Below are positions 55,873 through 64,000 of a DNA stretch of 64,000 nt, one piece after another (the first letter of the stretch is position 1; every line of letters begins with the position of its first letter). This DNA comes from Runella sp. MFBS21 (GTDB lineage: Bacteria; Bacteroidota; Bacteroidia; Cytophagales; Spirosomataceae). The stretch covers positions 24,396-88,395 of the forward strand of contig NZ_JARNTW010000026.1 in the NCBI RefSeq assembly GCF_029433105.1. Direction: 5' to 3'. The position numbers and the translations under genes are program-made. Under the pieces are notes generated by a model. It saw only the letters and a program-made list of their open reading frames with translations, was not told the DNA's origin and ran no database searches.

Positions 55873-56568
55873 TTACTTTAAAACCCGTTGTTGTATGATT
55901 GGCAAAGCTTTTTCGGCCCATAGGCGATACATTTTTCCCGAAAAATGAAGCTCATCTTGAGCGATAAGCGATAAGTCATCTTTGGCGATTCGGGAAAGAG
56001 GCGTAATATCAATAAAGACAATACTAAGTTTAGCACATTCTTCTTTGGCTATTGCGTTGAAGGCGTCAATTTCGGCTGCAATTTGGGCCTGATTGCTTCC
56101 TTTGGCAAAAGGCGTAACTCCCCAATCGGGAATAGAAAGTACAAAAACCCGCTGAATATTTCCACCTGCATATCCAATTGCTTGTTGGAGAAGTTCGTGA
56201 AATTCGGTACGGTATCGCTCCATACTTTGTCCACGGTATTGATTGTTGACTCCAATCAAAAGCGAGACCATGTTATAAGGGCCTTTAGGATTTCGATCTT
56301 TGATTCCTTCCAAGAGCTCGGCGGTAGTCCAACCAGTACGAGCGATGATTTCAGGAGAATTGATGTTAAGATTATTTTTTCTCAACAAATCCGTCAAAAT
56401 CTCACTCCACCTATCCTCAGGAGCTACACTCTCCCCAATGGTGTAAGAATCGCCTAGTGCTAAGTACCGATAAGCGCTTGGCTGGTTGATGATTTCAGGT
56501 TCCATATAATTAGACTGATTGGTAGAACAAGCCGTAATTAGCAGCAAAATACTCCAAAGCCAATTCAT
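55873..56568 (-). CDS. SGNH/GDSL hydrolase lipoprotein
   Basis: 231 residues. Lipobox LLITACS (Cys14). Esterase motif LALGDSYTIG with catalytic Ser41, block III ILIGVNNQYRG, and the C-terminal D-x-x-H dyad in QDELHFSG (about Asp206, His209). This is the SGNH hydrolase fold, likely an exported lipase, esterase or sugar deacetylase. It lies between the two molybdenum hydroxylase copies on the opposite strand. Confidence 0.9.
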   Translation of the reverse strand: MNWLWSILLLITACSTNQSNYMEPEIINQPSAYRYLALGDSYTIGESVAPEDRWSEILTDLLRKNNLNINSPEIIARTGWTTAELLEGIKDRNPKGPYNMVSLLIGVNNQYRGQSMERYRTEFHELLQQAIGYAGGNIQRVFVLSIPDWGVTPFAKGSNQAQIAAEIDAFNAIAKEECAKLSIVFIDITPLSRIAKDDLSLIAQDELHFSGKMYRLWAEKALPIIQQRVLK

Positions 56569-56627
56569 AATTTTTGTTTTTCAAAGTACATATTTATATA
56601 TTTGTTTCTAACCACTTTTGTTTTGTC

Positions 56628-57248
56628 ATGTCACTTCTTTCGGCCGACGACCTTATTTATGGGTACATGAACGGTATATTTCCAATGGCAGATGCCGACG
56701 GTACATTGTACTGGTATTCACCAGATCCAAGAGCAATCATCCCTATTTATACGTACAAATCCCCTAAATCGCTTCGTCCTGTTCTCAATAAATCTGTTTT
56801 TGAGATTAGAATCAATGCTGACTTTAACGGGGTGATGAGGGGATGTGCGGCACCACGTCAAGGAGATGATAATACATGGATTTCGGACGAAATTATCAAA
56901 GCCTATACTGACTTACACCACTTGGGGTTTGCACACAGTGTTGAGACGTATATTGACAATCGTTTGGTTGGGGGGCTTTATGGAGTGGCCATTGGTGCGG
57001 TATTTTTTGGTGAATCTATGTTTCATACTGTAAGCAATGCCTCTAAAGTTGCGTTTCATTATTTAATAGAGATTCTTAAACAACAAAAATTTGATTTACT
57101 AGATACTCAATTCATCAATGATAATGTACGTAGGTTTGGGGCCATTGAGATTCCTAAGTCTGATTATATTCAACAACTAAAGCGAGCCATATCGAAAAAA
57201 GCTCGTTTTACCGAAGCTTCGATAGAGCACCTTTTTATGCATCAGTGA
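56628..57248 (+). CDS. aat: Leucyl/phenylalanyl-tRNA--protein transferase
   Basis: 206 residues from ATG 56628. The frame is open upstream to a TTG at 56574, but the family starts near here (LLSADDLIYGYMNGIFPMAD). Adds Leu or Phe to the N-terminus of proteins with Arg or Lys ends, for ClpS-ClpAP degradation. WYSPDPRAIIP, WISDEIIKAYTDLHHLGFAHSVETY and GVAIGAVFFGESMF are the family blocks. clpA and clpS are not in the window. Confidence 0.96.
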   Translation: MSLLSADDLIYGYMNGIFPMADADGTLYWYSPDPRAIIPIYTYKSPKSLRPVLNKSVFEIRINADFNGVMRGCAAPRQGDDNTWISDEIIKAYTDLHHLGFAHSVETYIDNRLVGGLYGVAIGAVFFGESMFHTVSNASKVAFHYLIEILKQQKFDLLDTQFINDNVRRFGAIEIPKSDYIQQLKRAISKKARFTEASIEHLFMHQ

Positions 57249-57382
57249 CGGTCATCTAAGTAATTTGATTCATCCTTTTTTTGTGAGGATTAGGACACCA
57301 AAAATGTCCCTTCAGCTTTAATGCTTGGTTTTGATATATTTTATAGCAAAATTTACTAAAAATAAACCAAGCTATTTAATTT

Positions 57383-57871
57383 ATGGCAGCTATCTCCTTA
57401 AATGTCAACGGAAAAAATTATAACCTTGACGTTGAACCTCAGATGCCACTTTTGTGGGCGATTCGTGATATTATTGGGCTCAAAGGCACAAAGTTTGGCT
57501 GTGGCATAGCACAGTGTGGCGCTTGTACCGTACACATGGACGGAAAGCCTACGCGTTCTTGTGTTTTACCGGTACAAGCAGTAACAGGAAAAAAAATAAC
57601 GACTATCGAGGGAATTGGTACAGAAGAAAATTTACATCCTGTACAACAAGCATGGATTGATGAGCAAGTACCTCAGTGTGGCTACTGTCAGTCAGGGCAG
57701 ATTATGGCCGCTACGGCGCTTTTAAAAGAAAAGCCTAATCCTACCAATGCTGACATCGACGCTGCGATGCGTGGACATCTTTGTCGATGTGGTACTTACG
57801 ACCGTATTCGGAAGGCTATCAAACAAGCCTCGAAGGTCGCTCCCAAAAATGAAGCATCTGGAGGAAAGTAA
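57383..57871 (+). CDS. 2Fe-2S subunit of a molybdenum hydroxylase (IorA-like), copy 2
   Basis: 162 residues, clearly a paralogue of the gene at 53234. Cluster ligands Cys40, Cys45, Cys48, Cys60 and Cys99, Cys102, Cys134, Cys136 are in the same places. The C-terminal tail is a little longer and basic. The partner subunit starts 31 bp after it. Confidence 0.94.
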   Translation: MAAISLNVNGKNYNLDVEPQMPLLWAIRDIIGLKGTKFGCGIAQCGACTVHMDGKPTRSCVLPVQAVTGKKITTIEGIGTEENLHPVQQAWIDEQVPQCGYCQSGQIMAATALLKEKPNPTNADIDAAMRGHLCRCGTYDRIRKAIKQASKVAPKNEASGGK

Positions 57872-57902
57872 TCAAGAACATCTAAACTTTAAAACTAAAG
57901 AC

Positions 57903-60059
57903 ATGAGTAATCGCAGAGATTTTATAAAAACCTTGGGTCTGTCGTCGGCGGGTTTGATGTTAGGGTTATCAGCTACCCCAAGGCCCTCGGTTGTCAAGAT
58001 GACTACCCACGGTGGCCCCTCAGCCTTGGCGCTCGAAATCAACCCGTTTATTGTGATAGAACCTACAGGGAAAATTATCCTCATCAATCCTCGCCCTGAT
58101 ATGGGGCAAGGCTCTACCCAAGCGGTTCCGTCGCTTTTGGCTGAGGAGCTAGATGTAAGATTAGATCAGGTAACGATTTGGCAATCAGACGGCAAAAATA
58201 AATATGGAGACCAAACTTCGGGGGGTAGTAGCAGTGTAAGAGCATTGTGGAATCCTATTCGCAAAGCAGGAGCCGCCGCCCGCGAAATGCTCGTTAAAGC
58301 CGCCGCTCAGCGTTGGAAAGTATCCGAAACAGAATGCTATGCCAAAGAAGGAAAAATATACCACAAGCCTACTGGCAAAACACTTTCTTACGGAGAAGTA
58401 GCCGATGATGCTTCCAAACTAGAAGTTCCCAAAAATCCAACACTTAAAGAAGCTAAAGATTTTAAAATCATTGGAAAATATGCTCCTAGGCTTGATGTAC
58501 CAGCCCGTGTGACGGGTAAGGCAGTATTTGGAATAGATGTAGAGGTGCCCGGAATGGTATATGCCGTGATGATTCATAACCCGCACATTCACGGAAAAGT
58601 GGTATCTATCGATGATAGTGAGGCTCTAAAAATAAAGGGTGTTCAAAAAGTATTGAAATGCGAACGTCCCATGCCTCACCGTACTGCCGAAGCAGTGGCT
58701 ATCATTGCCGATAATTTCTGGGCGGCACTATCGGCCAAAAGAGCGGTAAAGGTGCAATGGGAAAATGGTGACATCCCCCAAACCATGACCACGGAAGTTT
58801 ATTTTAAAAAATGTGCAGAAGCCGCAACCAAAGAAGGACTCAAAGCGGAGGAACATGGCGATTTTGGCGTAAAGTTTTCAGGAGCTTCTAAAAAAATAGA
58901 GGCAGTATATGAGACGCCCTTTTTGGCACATGCACCCATAGAACCTGAAAATGCCATCGCTCATATCAAAGAAGACGGCACCGCCGAAGTTTGGGCACCT
59001 ATTCAAGGGCCTGATTGGGCTTTAAGGGATTTGGCAGGTTATCTCAAAATAAAACCCGAACAAATTAAAGTAAACGTAGCCTTACTAGGGGGCGCATTTG
59101 GAAGAAAAGCCTACCACGATTTTTTGTTGGAGGCTTGTTATCTTTCTCGGGAAGTCAAAAAGCCAGTAAAATTGGTGTGGACGCGTGAAGATGACATTAC
59201 CCAAGGACCCTATCGCCCCGGAATGCTAGCGCGTATGCAAGGGGGAATAGATACGCAAGGCAATATTGTAGCGTATCATCATCATCCTATTGGTGAATCT
59301 ATCCAAATGCAGGTCTTCAAAACACCTACTGATAAACCAGATGATTGGATTTGTGGAGAATTGAGCCAAAAAGAACAAAAATACAATATCCCTGCTTTTA
59401 AGGTGTCGTTTAGTCATGTACCTACCGACATCCCGATTGTATGGTGGCGCTCAGTATATGCTTCCAATTTTGGGTTTAGTCAAGAAGGATTTTTGGATGA
59501 GCTCATTCATGCCGCTGGTAAAGACCCCATCAAAGCTCGTCTCGAAATGTTGACAGATACGCGCTTTAAAACGGTACTCGAAACTTTACACGAAAAAGCC
59601 AAATGGTCTGAAAAACTTCCGGCGGGTCAAGGCAAAGGAATAGCCATATTTAAGTCTTTTGGAAGTATTAGTGCTTGTTGTATTACGGTTTCTAAACAAG
59701 CCAATGGCGTTAAGATAGATAAAGTGGTATCGGTAATAGATTGTGGGCATTATGTCAACCCTGATAATGTAAAAGCCCAGACCGAAGGCAACATTGTGAT
59801 GGGGATTTCGGCGGCAGTCAAAAAAGGAATTACATTTTCAAATGGACAAGCCGAGCAAACCAATTTTCATCAGTATCAAATCATGCGATTCAATGAAATG
59901 CCAGTGGTGGAAATACACATTGTAGAAAGCGGAGCCGAACCGGGTGGAGTAGGTGAGCCAGGTTTGCCTCCTATTGCTCCTGCCCTGACCAATGCCATTT
60001 TTGCCGCTACTGGCAAACGAATCCGTAGGCTGCCTTTTGATCTAAATACATTGGCATAA
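57903..60059 (+). CDS. Molybdopterin-binding subunit of a molybdenum hydroxylase (IorB-like), copy 2
   Basis: 718 residues from ATG 57903, which begins a twin-arginine signal ([20 protein letters not shown]). The frame is open far upstream into the 2Fe-2S gene, but that extension has no family similarity. Mo-cofactor loop [10 protein letters not shown] and catalytic Glu685 (GVGEPGLPP) are present. Same family as the protein at 53705 but with many differences (different loop around 450-480), so the two copies probably act on different substrates. A terminator follows. Confidence 0.92.
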   Translation: MSNRRDFIKTLGLSSAGLMLGLSATPRPSVVKMTTHGGPSALALEINPFIVIEPTGKIILINPRPDMGQGSTQAVPSLLAEELDVRLDQVTIWQSDGKNKYGDQTSGGSSSVRALWNPIRKAGAAAREMLVKAAAQRWKVSETECYAKEGKIYHKPTGKTLSYGEVADDASKLEVPKNPTLKEAKDFKIIGKYAPRLDVPARVTGKAVFGIDVEVPGMVYAVMIHNPHIHGKVVSIDDSEALKIKGVQKVLKCERPMPHRTAEAVAIIADNFWAALSAKRAVKVQWENGDIPQTMTTEVYFKKCAEAATKEGLKAEEHGDFGVKFSGASKKIEAVYETPFLAHAPIEPENAIAHIKEDGTAEVWAPIQGPDWALRDLAGYLKIKPEQIKVNVALLGGAFGRKAYHDFLLEACYLSREVKKPVKLVWTREDDITQGPYRPGMLARMQGGIDTQGNIVAYHHHPIGESIQMQVFKTPTDKPDDWICGELSQKEQKYNIPAFKVSFSHVPTDIPIVWWRSVYASNFGFSQEGFLDELIHAAGKDPIKARLEMLTDTRFKTVLETLHEKAKWSEKLPAGQGKGIAIFKSFGSISACCITVSKQANGVKIDKVVSVIDCGHYVNPDNVKAQTEGNIVMGISAAVKKGITFSNGQAEQTNFHQYQIMRFNEMPVVEIHIVESGAEPGGVGEPGLPPIAPALTNAIFAATGKRIRRLPFDLNTLA

Positions 60060-60076
60060 TTAAAATATTTTATCCC

Positions 60077-60117
60077 AAAAAGGCGGTCTAAAAAAGTAAT
60101 TAGGCCGCCTTTTTTTA
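60077..60117 (+). terminator. Terminator after the second molybdenum hydroxylase pair
   Basis: AAAAAGGCGGTCTA (60077-60090) pairs with TAGGCCGCCTTTTT (60101-60114) with one T-G pair, loop of 10 nt, followed by T residues. Confidence 0.85.
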
Positions 60118-60148
60118 TTGAATTATAAATAGTTGTAAAGATTTTATG

Positions 60149-60156
60149 TATCTTTG
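60149..60156 (+). promoter_or_regulatory. -7 promoter element for the acyl-CoA dehydrogenase gene
   Basis: TATCTTTG, a perfect -7 element, 63 bp before the ATG. The -33 region is poor (only TTA 23 bp upstream). Confidence 0.45.
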
Positions 60157-60218
60157 CGATACAGTATGCAAGCATACCAATAAGCCTATTGATAAAAACG
60201 AAAATAGATTAACGCCCC

Positions 60219-62012
60219 ATGGCCCAGTACTATAGCCGTCGAAATATCAATTTCCTACTTTATGAAGTTTTCAAAGCTACCGAGCTAACCAAATACCCGT
60301 ATTTTAATGCGCATGATCGGGAAACATTTGATATGACGCTTGATGCCGTAACCCAAATTGGAGACAATATCATGTTTCCTTATTTGAAAGAGCTAGATCG
60401 TAATCAGCCAGAACTTCGTAATGGAAAAGTAGCGGTGCATCCCAAAGTGGGAGAGTACATCAGAGCAATGGGTGAGGCAGGGTTGATAGGAGCTGGTTTT
60501 GATTTTGAAAACGGCGGGCAACAATTGCCTGAAACCGTTAATTCGCTTTTAGGATTTATCGTAATGGCGGCCAACAATGGTATGATGTACACGGGCCTCA
60601 CTTCGGGCGCTGCTAGATTGATTGCTTCTTTTGGTTCAGAAGATTTAAAACAACTCTATGTTGAAAAAATGCTTGCCGGTCAGTGGCAAGGTACTATGGC
60701 TTTGACTGAGCCGCAAGCAGGAAGTTCATTGTCAGATATTACTACTACGGCTTTTCCCCAAGAAGATGGTACTTATCGTATCAAAGGCCAAAAAGTATTT
60801 ATTTCGGCAGGAGACCATGACCAATGTCCTAATATCATTCATTTGATGTTGGCTCGGATAGAAGGTGCCCCCAAAGGAACTAAAGGCATTTCACTTTTTG
60901 TCGTGCCCAAATACCGGGAAGATGGCTCCGAAAATGATGTTACCTCTACAGGCATCTATCATAAACTCGGCCAACGGGGCGTTCCGGCCATGCACCTGAC
61001 TATGGGTGACCGCGACGATTGCCACGGGTGGTTGGTAGGAGAGCCTCACAAGGGGCTTTCATACATGTTTCAGATGATGAACGAAGCGCGCATTGGAGTC
61101 GGAATGACAGGTGCGGCTATTGCGTCAGCAGCTTATGGGGCATCGTTACAATACGCTAAAGAACGTCCGCAAAGTCGCCGATTGAATGAAAAATCGGCCT
61201 TGGATACGCCTCAAATTCCCATTATTGAGCATCCTGACGTAAAACGGATGCTTTTGCTCCAAAAAGCCATCGTGGAAGGTTCGCTTTCTTTGTTGATTGA
61301 AACAGCACGTTGCTTTGACATTGCACACGCTTCCGACGACCCCGAAGAAAAAGAAAAATATCACTTGATGCTAGAGTTGCTTACTCCCGTAGCCAAAACA
61401 TATCCTACTGAAATGGGATTGGTGGCGGTAAGTAATGGGCTTCAGGTGCTGGGAGGATATGGTTTTACGGAAGATTTTCCGCTCGAACAACTCTACCGTG
61501 ATATTCGGATTACACCCATATATGAAGGTACCACAGGTATTCAATCGCAAGATTTGCTGGGCCGTAAAATGACCATGAAAGGCGGTAAACCAGCACAAAT
61601 ACTTTTTGGAGAAGTGAGCAAAACCATCTCAGAAGCGGAGGCTTTAGATGAAATGAATAAATATGCCCAGATACTTAAGGCAGAATTAGCGCGCTTGCAA
61701 GAAGTGACGATGAGCTTGATGCCTCATGCTATGCAGGGCGACATAGAACGATTTTTGATGGATGCTACTCTTTATATGGAGTTGTTTGGGATTATAACCG
61801 TAGCCTGGCAATGGCTGAAACAAGGAGTCGTAGCCAAACAGGCTATTTTAAACCAAAATCCAGAAGGAGAGGAGTTGGCATTTTATGAGGCAAAAATCCA
61901 TACAATGAAGTTCTTCTTTCATTATGAAGTCCCCAAGACCCTAGGTCTTGCCAAACGCCTTAAAGAAAATGAAATATTAACAATTACTACCCAAAAAGAG
62001 TTAGCTCTTTAG
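60219..62012 (+). CDS. Acyl-CoA dehydrogenase
   Basis: 597 residues, the long form of the family with an extra C-terminal helical domain. FAD enzyme that introduces the alpha-beta double bond in acyl-CoA; cytoplasmic beta-oxidation. MALTEPQAGSSLSDITT and KVFISAGDHD are flavin-contact segments, NEARIGVGMTGAAIASAAY and LGGYGFTEDFPLEQLYRDIRITPIYEGTTGIQ are the C-terminal signature. The Glu in IYEGTTG is the expected catalytic base. Chain length specificity cannot be judged. It stands alone between two terminators. Confidence 0.95.
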   Translation: MAQYYSRRNINFLLYEVFKATELTKYPYFNAHDRETFDMTLDAVTQIGDNIMFPYLKELDRNQPELRNGKVAVHPKVGEYIRAMGEAGLIGAGFDFENGGQQLPETVNSLLGFIVMAANNGMMYTGLTSGAARLIASFGSEDLKQLYVEKMLAGQWQGTMALTEPQAGSSLSDITTTAFPQEDGTYRIKGQKVFISAGDHDQCPNIIHLMLARIEGAPKGTKGISLFVVPKYREDGSENDVTSTGIYHKLGQRGVPAMHLTMGDRDDCHGWLVGEPHKGLSYMFQMMNEARIGVGMTGAAIASAAYGASLQYAKERPQSRRLNEKSALDTPQIPIIEHPDVKRMLLLQKAIVEGSLSLLIETARCFDIAHASDDPEEKEKYHLMLELLTPVAKTYPTEMGLVAVSNGLQVLGGYGFTEDFPLEQLYRDIRITPIYEGTTGIQSQDLLGRKMTMKGGKPAQILFGEVSKTISEAEALDEMNKYAQILKAELARLQEVTMSLMPHAMQGDIERFLMDATLYMELFGIITVAWQWLKQGVVAKQAILNQNPEGEELAFYEAKIHTMKFFFHYEVPKTLGLAKRLKENEILTITTQKELAL

Positions 62013-62324
62013 AGGAAAAAGATTTTTCATCACAATTATATTTTACAACAACTGAAAACCGAAGCAACAGTCCTGACATTTGTCGGGATTTGTTGTTTAT
62101 AAGGGGAGTGGATTTCAAAACTTCGTTTTGCGCCTAAATTAGGTCAAAATAGTAATCTTCCTCACGTAATTAAGATTTAGAGCTATGCTTTAGATGGTTG
62201 GTGAGAGTGATGACGATACATTGCCTTTGCTACATCTATTTCGGAGAAAACTCATATTTATTGCATGAGGTACATTTCAGGGATGACTGTTGCAGAAATG
62301 TAACCTCTGTTGTATATTGCCTTC
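62013..62324. other. Gene-free stretch before the putative island
   Basis: 312 bp without a credible gene. The first 90 bp hold an imperfect hairpin (see 62065). The remaining 210 bp show no promoter match, tRNA or clear repeat that I could find. The junction between the host chromosome and the island probably lies in it. Confidence 0.5.
62065..62099 (+). terminator. Possible terminator after the acyl-CoA dehydrogenase gene
   Basis: CAACA and TCCTGACA on the left pair with TGTCGGGA and TGTTG on the right, around a small internal loop; the following T-run is weak. Confidence 0.5.
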
Positions 62325-63155
62325 ATGGAACTATCAGAATATGCTATTGTCATGCTTAAGGATGTAATTATTGGTGACTCTGGAATTCATATACCATATT
62401 TAACTGGTCAGAAAATAACAGACTTATTTAACTCATTTTGCACAAAAAAGGAAATTTATCCTAAAGATTGGGATGATCCTGAAAATGGATTTAGATACAG
62501 CAGGAAGAAATATACCGAAAAGCGACTTCAAGAGTTAAACGGAACCTACCAACTTAGTAAATTAATAGAACAAATTGTTCAGCCAGTACACTTTATTCAG
62601 CATAAGGCAGAATATGATGCAAGTGTAGTTGATGCTATTAATGCAATCATTGTTCATGACGGGTATAAAGTTATTGAAATTGAAGGCACTTTTAAAGTTG
62701 TGGGTGATGTTGCACCTGATGAGTTGAAGATAAAAGTACACTTTGAAGATATACAGAATCAAATTCTTGAGCAGGTCAATGCAGCGAAATACATAATATG
62801 GGTAGCTGTTGCTTGGTTTACAGATAAGATATTAATGAAGGCTTTACATGAGAAGCAAAAGCAAGGTGTAAATGTACAAGTTGTAATTTTTGACGATGAG
62901 ATTAATCAAAAGTATGGCATCCTTAAAGCAGACACAGTGAAGTATTTTAATGTACATAAAATTAAATATGATGATAGCACAAAAATGCATAACAAGTTCT
63001 GTGTCATAGATTTAAATACAGTTATTCATGGCACATATAATTGGACTGATAGAGCTAGATATAATGATGAAACTATGCAGATAACTGAGAGCCGAGAGTT
63101 AGCTCACACATTCGCTGATGAATTTATTAAATTAAAGCAGAAAGCCAAAAAATGA
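62325..63155 (+). CDS. Phospholipase D-like protein with extra N-terminal domain
   Basis: 276 residues from ATG 62325 (an in-frame TTG at 62310 is the alternative). The C-terminal half (about 145-276) is a single PLD/nuclease lobe: IWVAVAWFTDKILMKALHEK, VNVQVVIFDDEINQK and the H-x-K-x4-D motif HNKFCVID (His222, Lys224, Asp229) followed by HGTYNWTDRA. One motif per chain implies a dimer, as in Nuc-type nucleases. The N-terminal 110 residues (FRYSRKKYTEKRLQELNGTYQL) look like small helical domains fused to defence effectors, but I cannot name it. It overlaps the recombinase gene by ATGA. Codon use is more AT-rich than in neighbouring genes. Confidence 0.8.
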   Translation: MELSEYAIVMLKDVIIGDSGIHIPYLTGQKITDLFNSFCTKKEIYPKDWDDPENGFRYSRKKYTEKRLQELNGTYQLSKLIEQIVQPVHFIQHKAEYDASVVDAINAIIVHDGYKVIEIEGTFKVVGDVAPDELKIKVHFEDIQNQILEQVNAAKYIIWVAVAWFTDKILMKALHEKQKQGVNVQVVIFDDEINQKYGILKADTVKYFNVHKIKYDDSTKMHNKFCVIDLNTVIHGTYNWTDRARYNDETMQITESRELAHTFADEFIKLKQKAKK

Positions 63156-63808
63156 TTAAATACATTGCTTATATCAGGGTAAGTACAAAAGGGCGGGAAC
63201 GCAGTGGCTTATCTTTTGATGCTCAGAAAGCGATAATTGAGCATTATGCAGAAATTGATAAGGCAGAGATTGTAAAAGATTTCATAGAAACTGAAAGTGG
63301 TAAAGACATTGCAAACCGCCCCATCTTAAAATCTGCCATTGAATACGCACAAACTCATAAGATGGTTTTAGTAGTAACCAAGCTTGACCGCCTGAGCCGT
63401 GATGTAGAACATATCTTTAAAATTCAAAAGCAGTTAGGGGTTTATTTCAAAAGTTGCGATTTGCCAACCACTGATGCTTTAACACTTTCCATCTATGCAG
63501 GTATAGCACAACGTGAGAGGGAGCTGATTAGTATTCGTACCCGTCAGGCACTTCAAGCAAAGAAAAGGCAGGGGAGTAAGCTTGGCAATCTATCAAACCT
63601 CACCAAAGCAGGCCGTGAAGCGGCAACAGCTTCCCTATCTCAAAAGGCAAAAACCAATCAGAATAACCAAAGAGCCGCAGCTCTTATAAAAATTTGCCGT
63701 GAAAGAGGGATGAGCTTAAGCCGAATTGCAGAACATTTAAACAATAATGGTTTTACTACTTCCACAGGTAGAAAATTCCAAAAAACTACTATAAGTAGAA
63801 TGATATAA
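63152..63808 (+). CDS. Serine recombinase (resolvase/invertase family)
   Basis: 218 residues. Catalytic domain with nucleophile Ser11 (AYIRVSTKGRE), then TKLDRLSRD (about 76-84) and the AQREREL helix (about 118-124), all family motifs. The C-terminal part (about 150-218) ends in an HTH-like segment GMSLSRIAEHLNNNGFTTSTGRKFQKTTISRMI, as in resolvases rather than large integrases. The start overlaps the PLD gene stop by four bases, so the two form one unit; it may move or invert the island. Confidence 0.93.
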   Translation: MIKYIAYIRVSTKGRERSGLSFDAQKAIIEHYAEIDKAEIVKDFIETESGKDIANRPILKSAIEYAQTHKMVLVVTKLDRLSRDVEHIFKIQKQLGVYFKSCDLPTTDALTLSIYAGIAQRERELISIRTRQALQAKKRQGSKLGNLSNLTKAGREAATASLSQKAKTNQNNQRAAALIKICRERGMSLSRIAEHLNNNGFTTSTGRKFQKTTISRMI

Positions 63809-63832
63809 TTGAAAATAACAAAAGAAAAAGTT

Positions 63833-63857
63833 GGCCTGTCAGAATGTGCGGCCTGTC
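63833..63857. repeat. Short direct repeat after the recombinase
   Basis: GGCCTGTC at 63833-63840 and 63850-63857, 17 bp apart, 24 bp after the recombinase stop. The sequence becomes more GC-rich here. It could be part of a recombination site or chance. Confidence 0.3.
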
Positions 63858-63896
63858 GCCCGTGGAATGGCCATGGGGAGTGTACGCTGAACTGTG

Positions 63897-64000
63897 TCAG
63901 GATTTTAGTTTTGCCTTTTCAGCCTCCGAGGTAATTTTCTCTGTCAGCTTGTAATCTATCGCCAAATTTAATGTACAATTGCGACATGGCCAACCCCCAA
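63897..64000 (-). CDS. Possible C-terminal end of a gene cut by the right edge
   Basis: On the minus strand an open frame runs in from the right edge and ends at 63897 with IDYKLTEKITSEAEKAKLKS. The charged helical tail looks protein-like, but 34 codons are too few to name or confirm it. Confidence 0.3.
   Translation of the reverse strand, partial: GGWPCRNCTLNLAIDYKLTEKITSEAEKAKLKS

Noticed and set aside
57323..57372. Inverted repeat GCTTGGTTT / AAACCAAGC before the second 2Fe-2S gene
   Set aside because: Only 9 bp with a loop of about 32 nt and no nearby promoter or terminator features; may be chance in AT-rich DNA.
57747..57902. Upstream extension of the second Mo subunit into the 2Fe-2S gene
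   Set aside because: The added 52 residues resemble nothing in the family and the twin-arginine signal begins exactly at the ATG at 57903.

Overview
The window is a piece of a Bacteroidota chromosome, most likely order Cytophagales (inference). The signs are -33/-7 promoters of the Bacteroidota type (TTG or TTTG, a 19-23 bp spacer, then TAnnTTTG), family-typical proteins (DUF4199, DUF4920, DUF3467, the 'Ig-like' lipoprotein with a PTGG motif, short Bacteroidota lipoboxes), and an AT-rich, densely packed gene order. No rRNA, tRNA, CRISPR array or complete insertion sequence was seen.

Layout. 1-2505: DUF4920 protein (cut by the window edge), DUF4199 membrane protein, a dihydroorotase-like protein that has lost its metal-binding histidines, and gcvH. 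2693-6192: a secreted glycosidase-like protein overlapping a membrane cytochrome c/LRR protein. 6194-6961: a cyclase-family hydrolase. 7202-16095: a partial division and cell wall cluster (murD-ftsW-murG-murC-ftsQ-ftsA-ftsZ). 16099-21317: AlkD-like repair protein, accD, a radical SAM protein, ybeY and mnmG, with a parS-like site just before mnmG. 21516-25582: Ig-like lipoprotein, then a 0.56 kb gene-free stretch packed with DnaA boxes and ending in an AT-rich block (candidate oriC), then a TPR protein. 25591-36769: histidine phosphatase, mraY away from its usual cluster, an orphan lipoprotein, a helix-hairpin-helix/barrel protein, ppc, pyrB, bestrophin, DUF3467 and asnS.

36979-41493 holds a NarL-type response regulator facing two tandem, paralogous TPR sensor kinases. 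41762-52985 is the most unusual region. Three consecutive plus-strand transcription units start from promoters with the same architecture: direct repeats of a YAGGT-containing unit about 23 bp apart, then a -33 element, a 20 bp spacer and a GAnnTTTG -7 element at a fixed offset. The units are (i) an MFS-like transporter, a 57-residue protein that is little more than a signal peptide plus a membrane anchor, and a small membrane protein; (ii) an unrecognised two-TM coiled-coil protein and an ABC exporter; (iii) an FHA-trypsin-like protease, a Ser/Thr kinase, a PP2C phosphatase, a membrane Ser/Thr kinase and an outer-membrane barrel. Shared control suggests one envelope phospho-signalling regulon.

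53008-53172 is a 165 bp element with 11 bp inverted ends and internal stems. 53234-60059 has two copies of an IorAB-like molybdenum hydroxylase (2Fe-2S subunit plus Tat-exported Mo subunit) separated by a GDSL lipoprotein and aat. An acyl-CoA dehydrogenase follows. The right edge (62325-64000) looks like an acquired island: a PLD-family protein overlapping a serine recombinase, then a possible partial gene.
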